A DNA stretch of 64,000 nt from Polytrichum commune (taxonomy: Eukaryota; Streptophyta; Polytrichopsida; Polytrichales; Polytrichaceae): NCBI GenBank assembly GCA_950295325.1, contig OX485806.1, forward strand, positions 33,852,001-33,916,000, in the 5' to 3' direction. Of this stretch, positions 10,410 to 22,274 are shown piece after piece. The translations under genes were made by a program, and so were the position numbers. The number at the start of each line of letters is the position of its first letter. The stretch's first letter is position 1. Under the pieces are notes generated by a model. It ran no database searches, was not told the origin of the DNA, and saw only the letters and a program-made list of their open reading frames with translations.

Positions 10410-12250
10410 ATTCGAATTTAGTGTGGCCTCCATGCTAGTGATCGTGTCAAAAGTTTTGACAACCAATCAGGACCAACCACGTATGTGCTATGATTCAAAA
10501 GTGTTGGTGTTGACAACTTGTTCTTCAAGTGGAGTCCAGCTGCAAGTGATTGTTGTTGATTTCAAGTGGTCTCTAAAATGAACCAGCGTTTGGCCTTGGT
10601 CAAACCACCAATTGTGTGCATAATAATAACATGGCACAACACTCTTGCGACTAGCCGCTTGTTACCATGTACTATTCGGATTCATGAGGTTGAAATATAT
10701 GTGTTTTGCAAAATGTATGTGAGAAGCCATGATTTGATCTTATAAAATTTTGGAGTTGATTTCGAACTATCATATACTATGCAAGTCCACTAACAATGAG
10801 CCATAAGGAGGCCACATGGGGTCCCCTCCCCCCTCCCAAATCACGTTCATTACAATAACAAGGGAGTGTACCTAATATCAAAGTTGTGTTATAAAGTGTG
10901 GCTTTGTTGACCTAATTGGAAGTTGACATAAGAAAGATACTTTATAAAGGTGGTTTTCATGCTTCGTCCAAATGGTTGGAATCAAGATAACTATGAGCTA
11001 TAGTCAAAACATCAACTTAGAAGGATTCTTTTCCTTTCAAAAACAATATGAAATCCTTAAATCATCAAAATCTACCGAAACATGTTTTGGTTGGTTAGCA
11101 ACTTGGGTTCTATCATGTGGTGAAGAATGGCAACAAATGTATAGTCCATAACCCTATTAGTTCCCTTTTATAGAACATATCGTCACAAAGGAAAATATTC
11201 AATATTTGAGCACTTCAAAATCGTTAGAGAAATGTTGGGTAGTAGATTCTTACAAACCAATTGACAAGTAAAGTTTGACGCTTTGATAACTACAAGTGGA
11301 AGAAAATAATTATACTTGTATATAATCATTTTCAAAATTAGCTTATAAATACTTGTTCAATACTACGTCTAAAGTCACTTAAAAACACACACACACACAA
11401 CCCACTTTGGTTAATTGGTACTTCAAGGCAACAAAAAGAGTAGTATTTTGGTAGTTGCTCCTACGTTCCCAACACTTTGGCATAGTGACTCAATTAAGTC
11501 ATGTGATGACTATTCCATTAGAAAAGCTTTTCAAAGCAAATTCAAAAACCATGCAACTCCGACTTATTGTTTATATCATACCTCAATCTCTCGTGGATTT
11601 TTTTTATAAAAAAAAAGTCAATTTGCTCCCAAATCCATTGTGGTCATAATGTACACGAGTGTCCATTTGTGTTTCCCATGTTGATTTGTGCGCCACCTTT
11701 TGTATTGGATGAAGTGCTTCTTGACAAACCTCTTTTGACTTTGCCTAAAACTTGATGATCGCGAAAGTGCAAGACCACAAACAACATGCAACACTTGCTT
11801 AAAATGACTTGCATACAATTGAAAAAAGGTGTGAGATTTACAACAAAATGGCCCTACCTATGCTAGAGCCTCTATCGACTTGTTTATGTCACAACTTCAT
11901 GCACAATGGAGTTGCTTATGTGTGCACATAAGTCGTGTTGCTACTTGGTCCATGTGACACATGCTTTGTTTTCCAACGAAACAAAGTCTTGTTGACAAAG
12001 TTGAAGATTACAAACAAACACTTGTATCATCGGTCATATCACCAATCAAAAGCCTTCATTTTGTCATGGATTCACCAACCGTCTTATTAAGCGCCGGGAA
12101 GAATAAAGAAACGAGGTGTCACAATTCGTGAGATTCAATCCGTCAGTTCGTCAACCAAGTTTCCTTGATTGTAGCGATCCTCTAGAAGAAAAAGTGGCTA
12201 AGGTTTTTGTATCCCATTTGCTTATACCATGGTTTCGGGAGCACACGCTA
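10410..12250. other. Gene-free mosaic, nothing recognised
   Basis: AT-rich sequence with a short (CA)n near 11390 and no ORF with recognisable motifs. A stretch near 12000-12050 ('acaaacacttgtatcatcgg') is loosely repeated near 12840, suggesting an old duplication. Confidence 0.35.
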
Positions 12251-12251
12251 A

Positions 12252-12787
12252 GGGGTTGTTTACAACATGGATCATGAAGTTGTCCCAAGGCCCTGTAAAA
12301 TTTGTGATCGGTTGTTGAACTTGTTCCGGGACCATTTTAGTTTACACCAAGGGAAAAAATGGTCAGATTGACCATGGAGTTCGAGGTCCCCAAAAGGCAT
12401 ATTTTAAGGCCTACATTATCCACCCACCTAATCCAATGGGTTTTGCAGTTTGAGAGGCAAACGAGGTGCTCTAGTAGAAAAAGATGAATATGTTTTAAGG
12501 ATGAGAAGATGAAGACAAGAAAAGATAAGAAAATGATCAAACTTGATGATTTTTTCTCAAAACTGCCCTTTTCAGACATATATTAAAAAATCAACACATT
12601 TATTTTTGTGGTGCATGGTCATTCCTCTCAGTCCACAATCGATTTACACCTAGTAAAGGGTCCAAAGACTTTGTAAACTGATTTGTTTAAGAAATTGGAC
12701 CATAAAAAGTTGGACCATCAAATCGGACCATGAAAAAAAGGCAATCTTCCATGCTCCAACTCCATGGTCCATGGTGTGAACCGGCCC
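12252..12787. mobile_element. Tourist-like MITE, GGGGTTGTTTACA family, copy D
   Basis: A 536 bp element with ends GGGGTTGTTTACAACATGG and the complement of GGGCCGGTTCACACCATGG. It is flanked by TAA (12249-12251) and TAC (12788-12790), a target duplication with one mismatch. Relatives lie at 32497-33054, 37543-38051 and 38619-39592. The shared interior includes 'tttttggtgcatggtcattc' and 'gtccacattcggtttacacc' or close variants. It is non-coding. Confidence 0.65.
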
Positions 12788-12789
12788 TA

Positions 12790-13490
12790 CGTCAAGTTAG
12801 AAGAATACCTAGTATTGGCCAACTAGAGCAAGTAGAGGTTGACAAACACTCATATCATTGGTCAAATCACGGATATTATTAAAATAAAAAGCCTTCATTC
12901 TAGATCGATATTGATCCTCGTAACTTTGCACTAGACCCCAAAATGGAGATGAGGTGTCCATACTTCGTACCTTGAATTTTGGAGCCAAGCATCGGATAAC
13001 TAGAAATATAAGCACGTAGACCACATTGCCCAAGAAGCACATAGGCCTTTGAGATTTAGGTGTTACATTGGTCAATTCCTCCCATCGAAAGCCTCGGTTC
13101 ACTTGAGAATGGTCTTATGGAATTTGCACTAGGTTATAGACTCCAAGGACAAAGCAAAATGATTAGGCGATGGTATGGTTTTTGGAGCAAAGCACTAGTT
13201 GAATGCACTACAAGCATATTATGAGTCACGTGCGATTGTCATGTGTCATGAAAACTTGTCTTACATCAAATTGTAGAAATCTCTAAATCTACTACAACGA
13301 TAGATTTGTATTGTTCTTTCACCGATACAAGATGTTTGCATGGGACTCATGTTCTTGTAGTGATATCGACCTTGGCCAAGAAGGAGATGGAGAATTTAGG
13401 CATGTTATTCAACGGTAACTTGCAAAAAGGAAGTTTCAAACGATGTCAAAGAGCCAAGCTATGCCATGAAGACAGTCATGGCCCGAGGTC
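12790..13490. other. Gene-free mosaic, nothing recognised
   Basis: No gene found. Partial similarity to the 12.0 kb stretch is the only structure noted. Confidence 0.3.
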
Positions 13491-13491
13491 A

Positions 13492-13705
13492 AGAACAAAC
13501 CAAAAGGAAGGCATCTCATGTGTTGACTCGTTCCATTAAAACAAATTAACATAAATGCCATGCAATATGCACACTCAATACTAGTTCGTAACCGAAAAAG
13601 AACAAACCAAAAGGAAGGCATCTCATGTGTTGACTTGTTTCATTAAAACAAATTAACATAAATGGCATGCAATGTGCACACTCAATACTAGTTCATAACC
13701 GAAGA
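13492..13705 (+). repeat. Two-copy tandem duplication, 107 bp period
   Basis: Units 13492-13598 and 13599-13705 are nearly identical, starting 'agaacaaaccaaaaggaagg' and ending near 'tagttcgtaaccga'. Only a handful of bases differ, so the duplication is recent. A C14 homopolymer follows near 13780. Confidence 0.85.
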
Positions 13706-15590
13706 CTAGAAAACCGACAACCTGTCACAAACCTCTAGGACTTACTATGAATGAATAAACTTACAACCCGTCATACCATCCCCCCCCCCCCCCAAGTAGT
13801 GCCATACCACTAGACGATTTTGCTAAAGAGGGTTGCATACTGGTTACCGGTAATGATTACTAGTTACTAAATATAATGTCTACTCTGTGCAAAGGGTGAC
13901 GTAGTTTTATATCTAACACGATTGCCTTAGGGCGTGGCCTAGGATGTTCTACAAACAAACACTCTATTCACTCCGGCCTCCTCTGGAAACCCGACTTCTT
14001 TTTCTTTTTCTTAACTCAGTGCTAAATGCCTCCAATTCAACTAAGGCCGCCAGTTCGCATGGCTTCACACTTGAGAATACGTTTAGAAGGTTATTAAGAA
14101 GATGACGAAGTCCCCAATACTTATGCTTCCAATATTTAGGTAGTCTTGGGCCAAGGTGAAGAGCAAGCCAAACCATGGGATTTCATTGGATACCCCCCTT
14201 GGGTTTCAACCACCTTGGCCTTAATTGGTCCTCGTGGCTTTACACCACACTAAACATCTTACCTAGTGTGCCTTGCCGACTTGAAGGGTGGTCTTCATGA
14301 TTAGTCTTGTAGCACCAAAAGTCGTGTGACACCCTCTCTAACTACCACCGACGATTTCAAGACGATTAATGTGGATTGATGATGAATAGTGTTAGGCCAC
14401 ACTACACAAGTGTAGTTCGTAGCCCATGATAGCCTTAAGTTGTTAATCTATTGTAAAGTTTACCACATGGCACATAATTTGAGAATAAGCAATCGCAAAA
14501 GACGTGGCCCAAGGTCAAGAGCATGCATGAAACCAAATCATTTCATCGGTTGCTCAAAAAGTTCTTCTTCTTTTTCTTCTTGAGGTGGTGCTTCTGTGGC
14601 ATGAACCTCTCAAATTTAAGAATGTAAAAATCTTGAGAAAATGCGGAGTTACACTGTTCACAACCCCAATCATCGCACTAAGATGATTGAACCTAAACCC
14701 TGCATATTGACATCGTATACTTGGCCACCATGAATTAATTAAAAAAAAGTTACAATACATGGATTTGTATGTAGGTTATGTTATGCACCTAGATAGATAG
14801 ACAGATAAATAAACATGTGTTTGTGTAGACAAACCTAATTTTTCATAAATGTTTTATGAACCACCTAAGCCCTTCTTTGAATTCAAACAATTATTGGACA
14901 TTTCCTGCCCAACATGCTATCAACCTACGGGTACTCTAAATGCAACACAAACTTCATGACTTAAGTCCAATCAATAGAAGACGGAGAACAAGAGAAAAAA
15001 ACTAACCAAACAAACACCTCCATTCCATACCTTACTTGGGGCGCGGGGCGGGAGGTTGGGTGTGGGGTCATGATTTGGGTGGGAGGCACGGTTGCTTCAT
15101 GTTGCTCTCATGGACGGCCACTTGTGTCTCTCAAGGGTCACTTTCCATAACTTATTGTAAGTACATGGCACCAACATGTCTTCAAAGGTGTACACCAACG
15201 AATGAATGAAGAAAGAAAGAAAGCTATAAACTCGTGTTTCATATGTGCACGAATCGCCTTCAAGGACGACATGACACCTCCACGCTAAGAAGGTATATGG
15301 TCACTCTACTTAATTGTACCCTTAGCTTGTGAACGCTTTTAGCGTGCTCATACTAATTGCTTATTCTTCCTTTATACCGGATGATATACAATCTTCATCA
15401 AACACTTCTCAAGTTACTTGGTGTCAATGTGTCAAGATGGATAACCTTGCAAGATGATAAACTATCACTATCTACCCAAAAGTATGACATCGAACTATAT
15501 ATATATCATAATATGTGTGTATATTGTATGTACAAGAGGTCCAAATTGGGTTTTGCAAGTGTTTAGGGGGGTAAGGTAAGTGGGCCTTGA
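13706..15590. other. Gene-free mosaic, nothing recognised
   Basis: Contains a C14 run near 13780 and degenerate echoes of the 13.5 kb repeat ('ggcccaaggtcaagagca' near 14500). No supported gene was found. Confidence 0.35.
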
Positions 15591-15594
15591 GCAT

Positions 15595-16020
15595 ACAATT
15601 TTAGCTTTGCACCCATTCTTCGTAGGATGTGAAACACACGAGTGAGGTAGAGCTGCTTTATTCGTATTTTCTTTTTCTTTTCTGTTGGCACCAATTCTCG
15701 TAGGATATGACACATGCAATTAGTGTGAGATGATTAGCAACTCCAAATTGTGGTCATAGCCATTTTGCCTCATAATTTTTGAAGGTCGTATGAATAATAC
15801 CTCGTACGTTATCAAAGGTAAGACTCTTGTGGTCATCAAGTGGTCATATACATTGCCTTCAATCATGTTGAGCCTTGAATGGTTAGCGTGTTTTGAGCAT
15901 GTATCCCAATCTATATTTAATATGTGCGTTTTTGGTGTATGTTCTTATATTCACATGTAACCACATACCACTTACATCTAGGTGTCTGGATTATTGTTAT
16001 ATCGGATTTAAGCACACCTG
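15595..16020 (+). repeat. Dispersed repeat R1, copy 3
   Basis: Same landmark order as the 0.6 kb and 24.5 kb copies: 'tctcgtaggatatgacacat', 'agatgattagcaactccaaa', 'gagcatgtatcccaatct' and 'gtaaccacataccac'. It is preceded by a partial second copy of the first clause. Non-coding. Confidence 0.5.
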
Positions 16021-17000
16021 CCTCGATGCAAGATGATCATAAAATCCAGATTTTACACGTAGCCGTTTTCACTGTAAAATTTTGAGCTATATTTGAATGG
16101 TATATGACAATATTTGTAGTTGGGATTGGAGTCCAACAACATGTGCTAGACGGGATTGGGTCGTGTGCGTGTAATACATTCATTGTTCTAGGTTCAATAA
16201 TTAACAAGACCAGGAGAGTCAATTTGACCACTTAAATTGAAAAGAGGGGGGGAAAACACCTTTGCTATGACCTCTTATATCTTTTGCATCTCAACTCCGA
16301 TTTTGAAACTTGACACAACAATCTTTGTGATTTGCATGTGCCAAAGATACTAGAGAATCCACCTTTCCTAGTAGAACGGTCTAAAAAAGCCAATTTCTAA
16401 CAACCCGACACCGTTCCATAACATTACTCAGTTGTGTATCAATGCTCCGTGGGTTGGTGAATCCCTTGGACATTACACCCCTTTTATTACATGCTTTCCC
16501 CACATGTGGGATACACTCAACCCAAGTATTATCCATTGCATAGTAGTAATCACCGGCAATTAGCCATAAATTTGTAAAGATTGCATCGATGAAGTTGTGT
16601 GTCATAGTCATAGACGAATCAAAATATCATATATTATAATTACACAAATTTATTTGTCGTTGCCTAGTTGTGGCTAACCATTGCCATCATAAAAGACTCT
16701 ACCCTACTTGAACCCGAACCAAGCTACCCGTCTCACTATGGAAAATGGAACAAGGTATGAGACTCATAACATTCTTCAGAGTCACAACACTGTTTTGTGG
16801 GATTGACAATATTCCACGAAATATTCCATGACCGAATGCATGAATAGCAAGGAATATGCTACAAAATACCGTCACTCCCACAAAACATTGTTATGGATAT
16901 GCATAATGTCATTCTTGGGCAATTTCGTGTCTTTGAGTACGATAAGTTAAGCTCTGTATGTGTAACCTTTGTTATGTAAGAAAACAACTTTGATAACTTT
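16021..17000. other. Gene-free stretch, nothing recognised
   Basis: No supported gene. Short minus-strand open frames have no recognisable motif. Confidence 0.3.
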
Positions 17001-17309
17001 ATGCATAAACTCTCAAACTCACGTTTTAAATGGTCCGAGATTACCTTAAACTACCAGATGATGATGGAGAGATACCCAAATCTCAAGGAAGAGGTTGGCG
17101 TTTCAAACCCCGACTGTGAAATCTTCACTCTACTTGACGGAAAACTTGGCAAGTGGTCAACTGCCTCTCGTGCTTTGGCACTGGCCTGTCGACCTTCTGT
17201 CTCAAAAACAACTCACGTTTTAACCAACTCAACTTTACAAAGACTTAACTCTAATAACAAGTGGGGCGTTCCCGGCCTTTTGAGAAGCATCATACACACC
17301 TACCTCTAG
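17001..17309 (+). CDS. Unassigned 102-codon ORF, possibly gene-derived
   Basis: I do not recognise a function. The frame contains 'NLKEEVGVSNPDCEIF', 'LLDGKLGKWSTAS' and 'ALALACRPSVSK'. I recall similar peptides in small hypothetical proteins annotated in plant genomes, but I cannot name a family. GC content is higher than in the flanks over about 17060-17220, so this may be a captured or decayed host sequence. No neighbouring exon could be linked to it, and it may not be translated. Confidence 0.25.
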   Translation: MHKLSNSRFKWSEITLNYQMMMERYPNLKEEVGVSNPDCEIFTLLDGKLGKWSTASRALALACRPSVSKTTHVLTNSTLQRLNSNNKWGVPGLLRSIIHTYL

Positions 17310-17319
17310 ACTTTGGTAA

Positions 17320-18010
17320 CCTTTTGGGGACTTAGACCTTCGTGTGGCAACAAGTGGCTCACGGGCACTAAAAGAAAACGTGACGCTTATAATAGGCCTC
17401 GACGAGAGCCATTAATAAGCCACAAACACACAAAAGGCAAGTGGGGACTTGAAATATTCTCCACCGAGAGAGAGAGAGAATGAATGTCGGCACGACGGAA
17501 AGTCAAGTCGGATGGATGAAACTCATGGATGGATGGATGAAAAAGACGCTAAGCCAGGGTTAAATTCAGTGGAGTGGAGGTGGGGGAGGGACGTGGGGAT
17601 TAAAGAGGGGCTTAGAATAGCAAACCCCCTTATTAAAACACAAATCCCCAATTTGCCTTTTATTAAAACACTAAACAAACACCCCAGTTTAATTAAGTGG
17701 GCCCTTAACCCACTCATATTGGCTTCCCCAATTAGTAGTTGTACCTTACTAAGTTAAGTGCTTTGGGTCCGTTGCACTCCAACCAAGCCTATTTTTCCTT
17801 CACTTAACATTAGTATAAAGGGACCCCACTTCAAGCCTTTGGCAAAATATAGTTACAGTTAGTACCTAGTGGTATGCTTGCTTGCTGGCTTATTATAATC
17901 TCCATGGCCTCTAATCGTTGGCCAATGGGAGGCCTTGGCCTTGGGCCTCCTCTTTGAGCGATTGGATGTACATACTACATCCATATGTATAAGTTTCATC
18001 CACTTTTTCA
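17320..18010. other. Gene-free stretch
   Basis: Contains (GA)n near 17466-17478, a GGAT-rich patch near 17520 and nothing else that can be supported. Confidence 0.3.
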
Positions 18011-18018
18011 ATGAACTC

Positions 18019-18388
18019 CACTAAATAACGTATGTAGTGTCAGTGTGGTAACTTTTCTTGTGACGCTTTGTATGAATAGGTTTACAAGTATTGTCATCCC
18101 AACTTATGTTTGTGTAATGAACAACTTTCGAAAGTTTCCTATATTTTTGCATCTTAACATTTTCCATGGTTTGATATTGTCATGGATGATTGAGATTTGG
18201 ATGAAAATCCACTTAGTATGTGACATTCATTGCAACGTTGTAAATTTACAGCGTTATATTTTCTTCATACAAGAAATGATGAAGGACACTACATTTACAT
18301 TTAGTGTTACTGAGACTACATGGATGGTTTACAATTAGTATTGGGTAAAGACAAATAAAATCGATGACACTAAATACAATATTTAGTG
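18019..18388. mobile_element. Stowaway-like MITE M (CACTAAATAT family), decayed copy
   Basis: The right end, 'cactaaatacaatatttagtg' with a following TA, is palindromic and matches the M element at 39662-40054. The left end starts CACTAAATAACGTATGTAGT at 18019. The interior is shared in inverted orientation with the 39.7 kb and 60.4 kb copies. The target duplication is unclear at the left end. Confidence 0.5.
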
Positions 18389-18513
18389 TAGTACTCGAGG
18401 TGAAAAGGCATGCAATTCTATTAATCATCCAATCTTCTTCTTCTTCTTCTTCTCGAAATTGATTTCAAAACATGAGACCCCAAATCAATCTACAAGAACA
18501 CACTTGACATGAC

Positions 18514-18561
<48 letters not shown>

Positions 18562-18577
18562 TAGAGAGAGAGAGAGA
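18514..18577 (+). repeat. (GA)n microsatellite
   Basis: About 64 bp of GA dinucleotides interrupted twice by GATA. Confidence 0.95.
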
Positions 18578-18589
18578 TTGAGAGGTGAG

Positions 18590-18815
18590 CACACCCTTAT
18601 TCATCCAACATGGAAACTAAACACCTATAAATTCATTGTCAATCCATCTCAAATGAACTTGCGTAGACTAATTCTGGGTCTTTAAAGCTACTTCCGGTGT
18701 CAAATCAACTAAACAGAGTAACCTTTAAGCTACATACTATTTGACGACTTTTATATGGGATGAATGAGAGGTACGCTTGCATACCATAGTTCCCTCTCTC
18801 CAATTATAAGGGTCA
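18590..18815 (+). repeat. Dispersed repeat R4, copy 1
   Basis: Contains 'ctgggtctttaaagctac', 'gtgtcaaatcaact', 'gctacatactatttgacg' and 'atgaatgagaggtacgct', in the same order as at 32.1-32.3 kb and 42.2-42.4 kb. Non-coding and of unknown class. Confidence 0.55.
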
Positions 18816-18826
18816 TGTTGTTACTA

Positions 18827-19051
18827 CACTAAATATCATATGTAATGTCAATTACTAGTTGGAGTTTCACACTACGATACTTTTCAAATCGTCGAAGTAA
18901 AAATTTCACCAACTAAAGTTGTTATTGTTCTATAGTATCCAAACAACCAATTTGACCGTTTGTTGGTAAACACATGACATTCACAGTTAAGTAGATAGTG
19001 CATATTGGGGAATTCCACGTAGCTAGTCTACACTAAATACAATATTTAGTG
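18827..19051. mobile_element. Short Stowaway-like MITE (CACTAAATAT ends)
   Basis: A 225 bp segment between CACTAAATATCATATGTAAT at 18827 (preceded by TA) and 'caatatttagtg' ending at 19051. It shares the end motif of family M but has a different, shorter interior. Confidence 0.45.
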
Positions 19052-19689
19052 TGGACCTTCCTTTTAGCGTGGAAATAGTAAAAGGGGACCCAGCAAACAA
19101 CGAGGCAAGCGTCTATCCCTAGCCCTAGCCTAGTAGCTCTAGCCCTGGTGTTTATTATAAAAATAAAATAAAATAAAATAAAAATGATTATGCTAAGACC
19201 CCACCAAGCCGGTGCTAACTATGTATTAGGATAAATTCTAAATCAGAGCTTATAATGTGGCCACGTCATAGCCCATACAAGGCAAGGGGGAGGGGGAGTA
19301 AAGAAGGAAATCCAATCTAATGTGCATGGAGGATCATGATATTGTGGGTGACGTGGCATTAGGAGCTCAACGTACACACTATTAAGGGGAGGCAAATAGC
19401 TTCAGTAACATGTCCTGAAATGGAACATGATAACATTATATTCAGGTGCATGGTTGTGTTCCACTCTATATTTGGCATCTGACATGGGCCTCCACTATCT
19501 TACCTTCATGGGAGGAAATCTGGAAAAATAGGAAGCAATTGAGGGTTGTATGAATAATGGATAGTAAGAATATTGTGAACAATGTCGGTGTTTTTCGATG
19601 GTGTTGCTGGTATTAATATTTATTATAGAGGATATGGTTGTGATCATAGGCAGTAATTCTTGCGTATAGTGCCGGGAGTGTAAGGGTTA

Positions 19690-20194
19690 GGGCCACTTCA
19701 CACACGAGCAGTGAGCCGTGACCATGAAATTGTGAGAGCCCAAGAGAAAGTGTCCAAAGGCCGTCGTCCAATACACCTCCGAAATCATGTCGTGTGGTCA
19801 TGGACCCTCGAGTGTAGTGTGAAGTCATATGTGACCGGGCCCTCAACCAAATGCTATTTCAGTGAATTTCTATTCATGTGGGTCCTCACACGTGATATAA
19901 TAGAATGAAATCAACGGTTATAAGTGTTTGGAGTGCCTTGGTTTCCCGGTTTTGTGTTAGGCCTACCTCCAAGAGGTGGTTTTTGAAAATAGTCCAAGTG
20001 ACCACGACACATGATATATTCGATGCCATGTAGGAATCCATGTAGACTTTACATCCATCATCTTGCATTCACAAACTCCGTTGGTCCCTCAAGTGTGATG
20101 TGAAGCGAACTTGGACCGGCTCCGCCTTTTCCACCAATGAGAGTGCTTGAAGTGTAATGGTCACGGGCTCTCAGTCTCATGTGTGAAGTGGCCC
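19690..20194. mobile_element. Tourist-like MITE, GGGCCACTTCACAC family, TSD TTA
   Basis: A 505 bp element with ends GGGCCACTTCACACACGAG and the complement of GGGCCACTTCACACATGAG, flanked by TTA at 19687-19689 and 20195-20197. A second copy is at 31557-32124. No coding capacity. The TTA on its right is also the left duplication of the next element. Confidence 0.8.
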
Positions 20195-20197
20195 TTA

Positions 20198-20311
20198 GTT
20201 TTCATGTAGGTTGCTCGCCCACTAGATTCTAGTGGAAATGTAGATTCCACCTTGTTGCATCTACATTTCCATTGGAATCTCGTGGGCGAGTGGCCTACAT
20301 GGAACTCACCC
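20198..20311. mobile_element. 114 bp foldback MITE (GGGTGAGTTTCC family)
   Basis: Almost the whole element is one inverted repeat: 'catgtaggttgctcgcccac' pairs with 'gtgggcgagtggcctacatg', and 'gtggaaatgtaga' with 'tctacatttccat'. It is flanked by TTA (20195-20197) and TAA (20312-20314). It belongs to the same family as 41531-41653 and the ends of 3804-4549. Confidence 0.75.
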
Positions 20312-20504
20312 TAACTCCACCCAAATTTCCAAGTTCAGCATGAGTGTATGAATTGTAAATAAATATTCTCAATTTTTTTGAGGTCTCACAAAATATAATT
20401 GACATGCTCCAGGGTCATGCAATTGACCCACATGGCCAAATAATGTTATGTATGTGCTTCCAAGGCTAGCTGGTCCTTTTCTTCTTGCAATAGCATGTGA
20501 TAAT

Positions 20505-20505
20505 A

Positions 20506-20581
<76 letters not shown>
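20505..20581 (+). repeat. (TG)(TA)n(GA)n compound microsatellite
   Basis: Runs of GT, then TA, then GA dinucleotides directly follow one another. Confidence 0.95.
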
Positions 20582-20585
<4 letters not shown>

Positions 20586-21960
20586 TAAGTAGTGTATGTA
20601 TTTGGGAAAAGGTCCACGTGTAAGTGTAATATTGGTCATCAACTACTTAGGGAGATAATTGTTAATATATACTAAGAAGTGGGAGCAATGAACATGGAGA
20701 ATTGACCGCAACACAATTGTGGTCTAATTAGTGTGGGTTACAATTTGTCTCTATGACAACATCCTTGCATATGTTTGACTTGTGTTTTCCAACACTATAT
20801 TTTTCCTTGTCATCACCTTGTGCACTAGAATAATCAATGAATGTGCAATCATAATCACAATTCTCATCCTCCTTCATACCTCCAAATGAATGAGCCTCAA
20901 TAAGTGATCCTACCATACAAGTACAAATATTGCATATTTTCTGAAGGTCTTCATACATGTATATAACTACAAGTTGTAATTTGTGTAGCATATATACACA
21001 TAATACATAAAACTTCAAGTTAATACTCTTTTTGTGCACTCACGTGTACTCACACGTGTCATAACATGTGCACCCCCCATGATCGTAGTACATCTTGTTT
21101 TGGAGTGTCTCCTTTATAACTACATTAAAGATACGTACTCTTCCATTTTTCATAATGTAATATCATGGAGTCTAAAATCTTTCTTCCAATTGGACCATGA
21201 CGTTGATATTAGTTTTTATCTCACAGAAACCATTGGACTTTATCATTCTAGCATATTAGACTTTTCGACACTATCTTGATGCGCTTTTACTTCCATGAGT
21301 TTTTTTTTGGAGGGGGGGGGGGGTTTCTTGGGTTTCTTTTCGATAGATTTCATTTCATTTCATTTCATTACTATTCGTTTACAACTTGTTTTGGCCCATG
21401 AATAAATTAGGGTTTTGTGCTGGAATATTCTCTTGAGATCCTACCACCTCTAGATTTAATGTTGTAAGGGAGGGACAACGTGAGTGAATATTGCCAGATG
21501 CCTTGCACTTAACAAAGACAAAGGCCCAGCCAACACATCGAAACATATGTAAGTTTGTGAGGTTATGACACTATTCTAGCTTTCATGCTGCTTCTAGTTC
21601 GCCCCACATACGGGGTTTCAAGTCCCACTCATGTTAGCAAGCCCTAACATGGAGGCAAAGGTTCGGTTTTGGAGCCTCAAGAAACCATTAAAATGTGGTT
21701 TATCATTATTAAAGCCGGATCTTGATTATTTGATGCAAAAATATTCGTAGGGTTTGTGTCACGAGAGTTAGGTCTAGTTTTTTTTGCTCACCCTGATTCT
21801 CAACACAAATCCCAAGCCTAACCTCCAAAAGGTGTTCCATGTAGGCATCCATGTCATACTTGGGACTCAGGACTTCGAAGCCCGTGTGAAGTTGTAAGTA
21901 CCAACTTCCATGCTCTCAACGGCTGAGATTGTATGGATTGACCTCGAGTGACTTAGGACG
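20582..21960. other. Gene-free stretch
   Basis: Contains a G10 run near 21317, a (TTTCA)n run near 21348-21368 and AT-rich DNA with no supported gene. Near 21880-21970 is a first copy of the roughly 92 bp unit repeated in the inverted duplication that follows. Confidence 0.35.
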
Positions 21961-21963
21961 TAG

Positions 21964-22271
21964 GACTTGGGAGCCTGTGTGAAATTGTAAGTACCAACTT
22001 CCATGCTCTCAATAGTTGAGGTTGTATGGATTGACCTCAAGTGACTTAGGACTTAGGACTTGGGACTTGGGACCCCACTTGAACTGGCCCTCAACCCCTA
22101 AATGCCCAAGAAGTGAAAGTTTGGTTGCGAGCGTTTTCCAAAGATAGTTTTATCAAGGCAAACTTTTTCCTATTCTTGTTTTATTTTCTTGCACCTTGCA
22201 TTGATAAAGTTCTGCACCATCTAGAGAGAACCGATCGAAGTTTTATATCAATGACTCGAAGATATGGACCT
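21964..22271 (+). repeat. Inverted duplication, left copy
   Basis: This 308 bp block is repeated almost exactly, in reverse orientation, at 29313-29606. It includes the end of a MITE-like element ('ggaccccacttgaactggccc') and about 180 bp of flank starting 'tcaacccctaaatgccca'. Similarity stops abruptly after 'gaagatatgga'. Confidence 0.8.
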
Positions 22272-22274
22272 TGA

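Noticed and set aside
20369-20617. 82-codon minus-strand frame with Leu-Ser and Ile-Tyr repeats
   Set aside because: Translation of the (GA)n and (TA)n microsatellite.
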